In this document: one piece after another, positions 58,469 to 64,000 of the stretch
Layout of the letters: every line of letters begins with the position of its first letter
Numbering within the stretch: the first letter of the stretch is position 1
NCBI GenBank assembly: GCA_017744365.1
Contig: JAGIBL010000006.1
Coordinates: 124,001 to 188,000 of the forward strand
Length of the DNA: 64,000 bases
Origin: Nocardioidaceae bacterium
Lineage (GTDB): Bacteria; Actinomycetota; Actinomycetes; Propionibacteriales; Nocardioidaceae
Direction: 5' to 3'
Program-made: the position numbers and the translations under genes
The notes under the pieces: model-generated
What the model was told of the DNA's origin: nothing
Seen by the model: only the letters and a program-made list of their open reading frames with translations
The model's database searches: none

Positions 58469-59545
58469 TCAGACGTTGAAGCGGAACTCCACGACGTCCC
58501 CGTCGGCCATCACGTAGTCCTTGCCCTCCATGCGGACCTTGCCGGCGGCCTTCGCGTTCGCCATCGAGCCGGCCTCGATCAGGTCGTCGTAGCCCACGAT
58601 CTCGGCCTTGATGAAGCCCTTCTGGAAGTCGGTGTGGATCACGCCGGCGGCCTCGGGCGCGGTGGCGCCCTTCTTGATCGTCCACGCGCGCGCCTCCTTC
58701 GGCCCGGCGGTCAGGTAGGTCTGCAGGCCGAGGGTGTCGAAGCCGACCCGGGCGAGCACGTCCAGCCCGGGCTCCTCGACGCCCATCTCGCGGAGCATCT
58801 CGCGGGCCTCGTCCTCGTCGCCCAGCTCGACCAGCTCGGCCTCGAACTTGGCGTCGAGGAAGATCGCCTCGGCCGGCGCGACCAGCTCGCTCATCTTCTT
58901 CTTCAGGTCCTCGTCACCGAGCTCGTCGGCGTCGCAGTTGAAGACGTAGAGGTAGGGCTTGGCGGTCAGCAGGGAGAGCTCGCGGATCAGCTCGCGGTCG
59001 ACCTTCGTCTCGATGATCGGGGTGCCGGCCTCCAGCGCTGCCAGCGCCTCCTTGGCGGCGTCCAGGTTCGCGGTCAGCTCCTTCTTGCCGCGCGCCTCCT
59101 TCTCCAGTCGCGGGATCGCCTTCTCCACCGTCTGCAGGTCGGCCAGGATCAGCTCGGTCTGGATCGTGGAGATGTCCGAGGCCGGGTCGACCTTGCCGTC
59201 CACGTGGGTGACGTCCTCGTCGCGGAAGACCCGGGTGACCTGGCAGATCGCGGCGGCCTCCCGGATGTGGGAGAGGAACTTGTTGCCCAGGCCCTCCCCC
59301 TGGGACGCACCGGCGACGATGCCGGCGATGTCGACGAACTCGACGGTGGCGGGCAGCTCGCGCGCGGATCCGAAGACCTCGGCGAGCTTGTGCAGCCGCT
59401 CGTCGGGCACCGCGACCACGCCGACGTTGGGCTCGATGGTCGCGAACGGGTAGTTCGCCGCAAGCACGTTGTTCTTGGTCAGGGCGTTGAAGAGGGTCGA
59501 CTTGCCCGCGTTGGGGAGTCCTACGATGCCGATGGTGAGAGCCAC
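58469..59545 (-). CDS. ychF: Redox-regulated ATPase YchF
   Basis: YchF (Obg-like, prefers ATP) binds ribosomes. The 358-residue protein has G1 GLPNAGKS (8-15), DIAGIVAGASQGEGLGN, the altered G4 NCDADE, a coiled-coil insertion and a C-terminal TGS domain. Typical length. Nothing else is evident in the 219 bp between it and the next gene. Confidence 0.97.
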   Translation of the reverse strand: MALTIGIVGLPNAGKSTLFNALTKNNVLAANYPFATIEPNVGVVAVPDERLHKLAEVFGSARELPATVEFVDIAGIVAGASQGEGLGNKFLSHIREAAAICQVTRVFRDEDVTHVDGKVDPASDISTIQTELILADLQTVEKAIPRLEKEARGKKELTANLDAAKEALAALEAGTPIIETKVDRELIRELSLLTAKPYLYVFNCDADELGDEDLKKKMSELVAPAEAIFLDAKFEAELVELGDEDEAREMLREMGVEEPGLDVLARVGFDTLGLQTYLTAGPKEARAWTIKKGATAPEAAGVIHTDFQKGFIKAEIVGYDDLIEAGSMANAKAAGKVRMEGKDYVMADGDVVEFRFNV

Positions 59546-59764
59546 CCGCGGATTCTACGGGTCGGCGAGATCAGTCCTGACGGGCCATTGCCCCCGCCGT
59601 ACGACGGGGCGGATCATCGACCCCGAGGGACTCCCGGTTCGCCGTACGACGCCGGTAGCAGTCGCCGCGGTAGCCCTTGCCGCGGCACCTGCCGGCGCAG
59701 CGGCGGACCGGTCGTCCCGCACGAGCGAGAGACGCACGAACGAGAGGCACCGGAGGAGCGGTTG

Positions 59765-60133
59765 ATGAGTACATCCCTGGGGCGACGCCTCGCCGAGGCG
59801 ATCGGCGCCAAGGACAAGGCCGCCATCGACGACCTCATCGCGCCCGAGGTGGACTTCAAGGGGCTCACGCCGCGGAAGTTCTGGGAGGCGGCGACCCCGG
59901 ACGAGGTGGCCGAGATCGTCTTCGGGACCTGGTTCGAGGACACCGACCGGATCCTGGGGGTGCACGTCATCGACGGCGAGCCGGTCGAGGACACCGAGCA
60001 GGTGACGTACCGGTTCGCGATCGAGAACCAGGACGGACCGCACACCGTCGAGCAGACCGCGTACTACCGCGCCGAGGGCGACCGGATCGGCTACCTGCGG
60101 GTGGTCTGCTCGGGCTACCGCCCGGCGGGCTGA
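59765..60133 (+). CDS. SnoaL-like / NTF2-fold protein
   Basis: This 122-residue protein (GRRLAEAIGAKDKAAIDDLIAPEVDFKGLTP, then VEQTAYYRAEGDRIGYLRVVCSGYRP) fits the NTF2/SnoaL-like fold. Ligand and reaction are unknown. GGAGGAG precedes ATG 59765. Its 3' end overlaps the next minus-strand gene by 19 bp. Confidence 0.82.
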   Translation: MSTSLGRRLAEAIGAKDKAAIDDLIAPEVDFKGLTPRKFWEAATPDEVAEIVFGTWFEDTDRILGVHVIDGEPVEDTEQVTYRFAIENQDGPHTVEQTAYYRAEGDRIGYLRVVCSGYRPAG

Positions 60134-60558
60134 TCCGAGGCGCTGAGCAGCTCGGCGCGGTGCCGCCACGACCAGGACAGCAACGTCACCGCGAAGAACA
60201 GCGTCAGCGCGACGATCACCGCCTCGAACGCACCGCCGCCACCCTGGGTGAAGATGCGATTCTCCACGTCGTACAGGAAGTCCATCCCGAACAGGTAGAG
60301 CGCCGCGCTGCCCGAGCAGAGCAGCCAGAGCAGCGCGCTCGGACGACGGCGGCGCAGCGTCACCAGGGCCAGCAGGCACGCGACCCCGAGCCAGGTGTCG
60401 GCCAGCGGGAAGGCGTTCTCGAACTCGTAGTAGGCGTGGCTGTGCTCGCTGGCGATCCAGTCGCGCTGGGCGAACCACAGCGTCCAGTAGACGATGTCGA
60501 GGGCGATGGCCACGACCAGCATGGCCTCGATGCCGCGTTGCCTCGGGAGGGGGCGCAT
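60115..60558 (-). CDS. Membrane protein, four segments
   Basis: This 147-residue protein has four hydrophobic segments (about 12-30, 55-70, 78-95, 110-130). EFENAFPLADTWLG and SGSAALYLFGMDFLYDVENRIF are conserved-looking. I cannot name the family. It follows the MpaB-like gene on the minus strand. Confidence 0.7.
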   Translation of the reverse strand: MRPLPRQRGIEAMLVVAIALDIVYWTLWFAQRDWIASEHSHAYYEFENAFPLADTWLGVACLLALVTLRRRRPSALLWLLCSGSAALYLFGMDFLYDVENRIFTQGGGGAFEAVIVALTLFFAVTLLSWSWRHRAELLSASDQPAGR

Positions 60559-60570
60559 GGCGCGACCCTG

Positions 60571-61386
60571 TCAGATGACGCGGCGTCCCGTCCGCATCCG
60601 CCAGCGGATGTCACGCATCGCGACCTTCGCCGGGATCCGTCGCACCCAGCGCGGGATCCACGGGTAGACGGTGCGAATCAGCGACCAGAGCCGGTTGTAG
60701 CGCTGCTGCTCCCGGTCGCTCCAGGACAGCCCGAGCACCTCGCGCGCCTGCGGGCTGAGGTTGCCGCGGGTGACCAGGCTGATGAGCGGCGAGATCGGCT
60801 TGACGAACCACTTCGCGTCCTTGGTCGACAGCAGCGCGCGGGCGTAACGCTGGATCTGCGGGTCGGAGCGGAACTCGCTCTGCATCCGGTCCCAGTAGGC
60901 GTCGAACTCGGCGCGCGTCGGCGGCCACATCTCGGGCTTGACCTGGAGTGCGGTGCCGTAGATCCAGCCGTCGCGGTAGAGGCCCTCGAGGGTCGCGGGG
61001 TCGATCGGGCCGAAGATCTTCTCGTACATCTCGCGGGCGACCTCGGCGAGGGTGGCGGCCACCCACAGCTGCAGCTCGGGGTCGAAAGCGGTGTAGCCCT
61101 CCCCCTTCACCGGCACGTGCGCGCGGTTGACCATCCGGGCGATCGCCTGCTGCTCCTCCTCGGTGCCCAGGCCCATCACGTAGACGTAGGAGAGCGTGGT
61201 GCGCAGCCGGTCCAGCGGGCGCTGCATCGTGTTGGAGTGCTCGGCGACGCCCTTGCCGACGCCCCAGACCGCGAGCTGGTACATCACCGCCGAGCCGGAG
61301 CCGAGCATCAGCCCGGGCTCGTAGAGCAGGTCGGCCAGGGTGAGCCGCGAGGGCGCGTGGTGCTCTTCCGCGGGGAGGGCGCTCAT
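60571..61386 (-). CDS. MpaB-like oxygenase (DUF2236)
   Basis: This 271-residue protein has the DUF2236/MpaB pattern (YEPGLMLGSGSAVMYQLA, TLSYVYVMGLGTEEEQ, VKGEGYTAFDPELQLWVAATL). His-containing stretches (NRAHVPVKG) may hold heme, as in latex-clearing relatives. ATG 61386 lies inside the palindrome 61385-61413 that faces the divergent TetR gene. Confidence 0.85.
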   Translation of the reverse strand: MSALPAEEHHAPSRLTLADLLYEPGLMLGSGSAVMYQLAVWGVGKGVAEHSNTMQRPLDRLRTTLSYVYVMGLGTEEEQQAIARMVNRAHVPVKGEGYTAFDPELQLWVAATLAEVAREMYEKIFGPIDPATLEGLYRDGWIYGTALQVKPEMWPPTRAEFDAYWDRMQSEFRSDPQIQRYARALLSTKDAKWFVKPISPLISLVTRGNLSPQAREVLGLSWSDREQQRYNRLWSLIRTVYPWIPRWVRRIPAKVAMRDIRWRMRTGRRVI

Positions 61387-61413
61387 GCAACAATGAAACA
61401 GGAGTTGTTGCAT
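61385..61413. promoter_or_regulatory. Inverted repeat, TetR operator covering the MpaB-like start codon
   Basis: ATGCAACA (61385-61392) and TGTTGCAT (61406-61413) are exact 8-bp arms with a 13-nt spacer, between divergent MpaB-like and TetR genes. The repeat overlaps the start codon on one side, so binding would block both promoters. Confidence 0.75.
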
Positions 61414-61433
61414 CGGTGCAAGAGGAGAAGTGC

Positions 61434-62024
61434 ATGACCCCGGACACGGCGATCCTCGAGGCAGCGCTCGAGCAGTTCGCCCTCACCGGCGTCAGCCGCA
61501 CCAGCACCGACGACGTGGCGCGACGCGCCGGGGTCAACCGGGCCACCGTCTACCGCCGCTTCGGCACCCGCGAGCAGCTGCTCGCCGCCGCCTACCTGCA
61601 CGAGGCCGGCCGGGTGCTCGAGGAGCTGACCACCCGGGTCCCGGACGTGGGCGCGGGCGCCGCGTTCGACCCCGCCGCCAACGTGGTCACCATGTTCACC
61701 GAGGCAGTCGCACTGATGCGGGACAACCGGCTGCTGCAGCGGATGCTCGAGGTCGACCACGACCTGGTCGTCGTCGGCATGACCACCGGCGCCGCCGACG
61801 TGCTCGCCTTCGCCGCCGACGTGCTCGCGCAGCGGGTCCGCGAGCTGCACGAGTGGCGCGGGACCAAGCCGCCGGCGGACCCGCACGACCTCGGCATCAC
61901 CGTCGCGCGGCTGATCCAGTCGCTGGTGCTCACCCCCGCCGCCGGTCCGGACCTGAGTACGACGAGATCCGCCCGGCACTACGCGCGGACGGTGATCGTC
62001 CCGCTGCTCCTCGGCGCCGACTAG
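61434..62024 (+). CDS. TetR/AcrR family regulator
   Basis: This 196-residue protein has the TetR HTH (ILEAALEQFALTGVSRTSTDDVARRAGVNRATVYRRFGTREQLLAAAY). ATG 61434 has GAGGAG at 6-nt spacing. It faces the MpaB-like gene across a palindrome, the classic self- and neighbour-repressing design. Confidence 0.93.
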   Translation: MTPDTAILEAALEQFALTGVSRTSTDDVARRAGVNRATVYRRFGTREQLLAAAYLHEAGRVLEELTTRVPDVGAGAAFDPAANVVTMFTEAVALMRDNRLLQRMLEVDHDLVVVGMTTGAADVLAFAADVLAQRVRELHEWRGTKPPADPHDLGITVARLIQSLVLTPAAGPDLSTTRSARHYARTVIVPLLLGAD

Positions 62025-62027
62025 TCT
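62022..62027 (+). promoter_or_regulatory. -10 element TAGTCT of xthA, leaderless start
   Basis: TAGTCT overlaps the stop of the TetR gene and lies 6 nt before GTG 62034. Confidence 0.45.
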
Positions 62028-62033
62028 CACCGG

Positions 62034-62810
62034 GTGCGCATCGCCACCTGGAACGTGAACTCGATCCGCTCCCGCATCGACCGCGTCGAGGCCTTCCTCG
62101 AACGCCACGACATCGACGTGCTCGCGCTGCAGGAGACCAAGGCCCGTGAGGACCAGCTCCCGATCATGGGGCTGCAGGCACGGGGGTACGACATCGCCGC
62201 GGCCGGCTACAACCAGTGGAACGGGGTCGCGATCGTGTCCCGGGTGGGCCTCGAGGACGTCACCATCGGCTTCGACCAGATGCCAGCATGGGAGGAGGCC
62301 GCGGAGGCGCGCGCGATCGGCGCGACCTGCGGCGGCGTCCGGGTCTGGTCGCTGTACGTCCCGAACGGTCGCAAGGTCGACGACCCGCACTACCACTACA
62401 AGCTCGCCTGGCTCGGCGCGCTCCGGTCGGCGGCCGCGGCCTGGAGCAGCGAACCGACGGCACTGGTCGGCGACTGGAACATCGCGCCCCAGGACGAGGA
62501 CGTCTTCGACATCGCCGCCTTCGCCAAGGACACCCACGTCACTCCACCGGAGCGGGCCGCCTTCCAGGCCGTGCTCGACGCCGGGTACGTCGACGTGGTC
62601 CGCCCGCACGCGCCGGGCCCCGAGGTCTACACCTACTGGGACTACTACCGGCAGCGGTTCGAGCGGAACCGCGGCATGCGGATCGACTTCATCCTCGGCT
62701 CGGCACCGTTCGCGGACCGGGTGCGGGGCGCCTTCATCGACCGCGACGAGCGGGCGGGCCAAGGGGCCAGCGACCACGCCCCGGTGATCGTGGACCTGGC
62801 CGACGACTGA
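62034..62810 (+). CDS. xthA: Exodeoxyribonuclease III
   Basis: This AP endonuclease/3'-exonuclease of 258 residues has RIATWNVNSIRSR, LALQETK (Glu34), GDWNIAPQDEDVFD and the C-terminal ASDHAPV. Length is typical. It starts 9 bp after the TetR stop. Confidence 0.96.
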   Translation: MRIATWNVNSIRSRIDRVEAFLERHDIDVLALQETKAREDQLPIMGLQARGYDIAAAGYNQWNGVAIVSRVGLEDVTIGFDQMPAWEEAAEARAIGATCGGVRVWSLYVPNGRKVDDPHYHYKLAWLGALRSAAAAWSSEPTALVGDWNIAPQDEDVFDIAAFAKDTHVTPPERAAFQAVLDAGYVDVVRPHAPGPEVYTYWDYYRQRFERNRGMRIDFILGSAPFADRVRGAFIDRDERAGQGASDHAPVIVDLADD

Positions 62811-62852
62811 ACTCGCTGGACCTGGGAAGAACGCCAGGCGACGATTTCAACC

Positions 62853-63029
62853 ATGCACGAGGGCAACCGAGACGCCACGCCGGCCGATCTCCGACGGGGC
62901 ATCGGTGAGTCGCCATCCAGCCGAGACCGCGGACGGCGTCTTGAGGCGATGCGGGCATCGGTCGGCGCATCGAAGCCCGAGCTGACCGCCGAGGATCGCG
63001 CGTGGCTCGACGCCGACTTCGACGCGTAA
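62853..63029 (+). CDS. Small hypothetical protein
   Basis: A 58-residue charged protein with a C-terminal ELTAEDRAWLDADFDA helix. It has the size and acidity of antitoxin-like or small regulatory proteins, but no toxin is adjacent. No family recognised; no strong ribosome binding site. Confidence 0.5.
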   Translation: MHEGNRDATPADLRRGIGESPSSRDRGRRLEAMRASVGASKPELTAEDRAWLDADFDA

Positions 63030-63085
63030 CCGAGCATGACCGGCTCGCGCCGGCTACCGACAGAACCGGCCGACCCTGACCCGGA

Positions 63086-63091
63086 TAGGTT
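63086..63091 (+). promoter_or_regulatory. -10 element TAGGTT, leaderless start
   Basis: TAGGTT lies 6 nt before ATG 63098. Confidence 0.5.
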
Positions 63092-63097
63092 GCGGGC

Positions 63098-64000
63098 ATG
63101 ACCCGCCGGTCCTGGGCTCTCGAGGTCCTCGTCTTCGTGGTCGGCGCCGGCACCCTCGGCGCCGAGATCGCCGCGGCCCGGCTGCTGGCGCCCTGGTTCG
63201 GAGCCAGCACGATCGTCTGGGCGAACACCATCGCCATCGTCCTGGTCGCGCTGTCCGTGGGCTACGCCCTCGGCGGCCGGTTCGCGGACAAGGACCCGCG
63301 CCCGGCCGGCCTGGCCCGGATCGTGCTCGTCGCGGCGGCCCTGCTCGCGGTGGTCCCGTTCGTCTCCGGGCCGTTTCTGCGGCAGGCGGTCAAGGCGGTC
63401 GACCAGCTCAGCGCGGCCACCTTCGTCGGGTCCCTGCTCGGCGTCGGGGCGCTGCTCGCGGTGCCGCTGCTGCTGCTCGGGATGGTCTCGCCGTACGCCG
63501 TCCGGCTGCGCGTGGACCGCGTCGACGACGCCGGCCGGGTCGCGGGCCGGCTCTACGCGATCTCGACGGTCGGCTCGCTGACCGGCACCTTCCTGGCCGC
63601 GCTGCTGCTGATCCCGGTCGCGGGCACGCGTCGTACGTTCCTGATCTTCGCCGCCGCGATGGCGCTGGCCGCCGTCGCCAACCTCGGCAGCCGCCGGGTC
63701 GTCGCGGCCGTCGTCCCGGCGACCATCCTCGGCCTGATCGCCCTGCCCACCGGCACCGTCAAGGGCGCGACCGGCGCCGACCGGGTGATCTGGGAGCGGG
63801 AGACGGAGTACCAGTACGCGCGAGTGATCGAGGAGCCCGACGGCACCCGCACCCTCGAGCTCAACGAGGGCCACGCGATCCACTCGCGGTACCGCCCCGG
63901 CGAGTGGCTGACCGACAACTACTGGGACGAGCTGCTGGCGCTCTCCCTCTCCGGCGGGCACGCGCCACCGCGGTCGGTCGCGATCCTCGGCAACGCCGCC
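63098..64000 (+). CDS. Fused membrane/spermidine-synthase-like protein (3' end cut)
   Basis: The 301 visible residues start with about seven to eight membrane segments (VLVFVVGAGTLGAEIAAARLLAPWFGAS, IVLVALSVGYALGGRFADKDPRP) and enter a soluble part (EYQYARVIEEPDGTRTLELNEGHAIHSRY) that matches the beginning of a spermidine-synthase-like domain; SVAILGNAA at the edge begins its Rossmann motif. The layout is the fused MFS/spermidine synthase type. The frame runs off the window. Confidence 0.9.
   Translation, partial: MTRRSWALEVLVFVVGAGTLGAEIAAARLLAPWFGASTIVWANTIAIVLVALSVGYALGGRFADKDPRPAGLARIVLVAAALLAVVPFVSGPFLRQAVKAVDQLSAATFVGSLLGVGALLAVPLLLLGMVSPYAVRLRVDRVDDAGRVAGRLYAISTVGSLTGTFLAALLLIPVAGTRRTFLIFAAAMALAAVANLGSRRVVAAVVPATILGLIALPTGTVKGATGADRVIWERETEYQYARVIEEPDGTRTLELNEGHAIHSRYRPGEWLTDNYWDELLALSLSGGHAPPRSVAILGNAA

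Noticed and set aside
59546-59764. A small secreted protein ending in an overlap with the SnoaL-like gene
   Set aside because: The frame has an Ala-rich hydrophobic stretch but no convincing start codon, no ribosome binding site, and a low-complexity Arg/Ser end.
1-64000. CRISPR arrays, rRNA or tRNA genes, prophage
   Set aside because: No regularly spaced repeats, no rRNA or tRNA-like sequence, and no phage structural genes were seen.

Overview
The window looks like a chromosome segment of a high-GC, motile actinobacterium, most likely a member of the Nocardioidaceae (Nocardioides-like). The reasons are GTG-rich, strongly GC-biased coding with ATGA/GTGA operon overlaps, a Gram-positive-type flagellar operon, a mycothiol gene (mshB), the succinylase branch of diaminopimelate synthesis (dapC, dapD, dapE), an F420-type LLM oxidoreductase, a CYP125-like P450, DUF3117 and many apparently leaderless genes. 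Both window ends cut genes: fliG at the left and a polyamine-synthase-like membrane protein at the right.

Positions 1-24498 hold a flagellar cluster on the plus strand in two blocks. Block 1 is fliG-fliH-fliI-fliJ, a bifunctional peptidoglycan hydrolase, fliK-flgD-flgE (1-6502). Block 2 is flbD-motA-motB-fliL-fliM-fliN-fliO-fliP-fliQ-fliR-flhB-flhA plus a small membrane protein (14647-24498). Sigma-28-like promoters with identical 16-nt spacing precede flbD and fliM. About 8.1 kb of unrelated genes lie between the blocks. They include: (i) a divergent thiol module (AhpD-like protein plus a 55-residue Cys/His protein, facing thioredoxin plus a CsoR-superfamily repressor without the metal-binding His), with two inverted copies of a CsoR-type operator between them; (ii) a GDT1/UPF0016 manganese exporter behind a yybP-ykoY riboswitch whose ribosome binding site sits in a hairpin; (iii) a shortened KdpD-like kinase and a KdpE regulator divergent from an APC-type permease, with an 11-bp-spaced direct repeat between them.

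Positions 24500-26960 are degraded accessory DNA: a broken DUF222/HNH gene, palindromic inserts, and ISL3-like remnants around a VOC-family gene. Positions 26958-41290 are mostly housekeeping: pepA, DUF3117, paaX and an enoyl-CoA hydratase, a secreted M14 peptidase, the dapE-LOG-DivIVA-like operon, dapD, an XRE/DUF2975 pair with a perfect AT-rich operator, fdxA-dapC (dapC probably starts with CTG), mshB and a Nudix hydrolase.

Positions 41300-54700 are rich in lipid or xenobiotic metabolism: two Old-Yellow-type flavoenzymes, two hotdog-type thioesterases, a DapB-like dehydrogenase, an LLM oxidoreductase, a CYP125-like P450 and two TetR regulators, with candidate TetR operators in the intergenic gaps. 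A decayed VapC sits here. Positions 54748-64000 are mixed: a MerB-like protein, TfoX-N, a VTT-like membrane protein, an LPXTG protein, an intact VapBC pair, rnhA, ychF, an MpaB-like oxygenase facing its TetR, xthA, and a truncated membrane-anchored spermidine-synthase-like gene. No rRNA, tRNA or CRISPR was seen.
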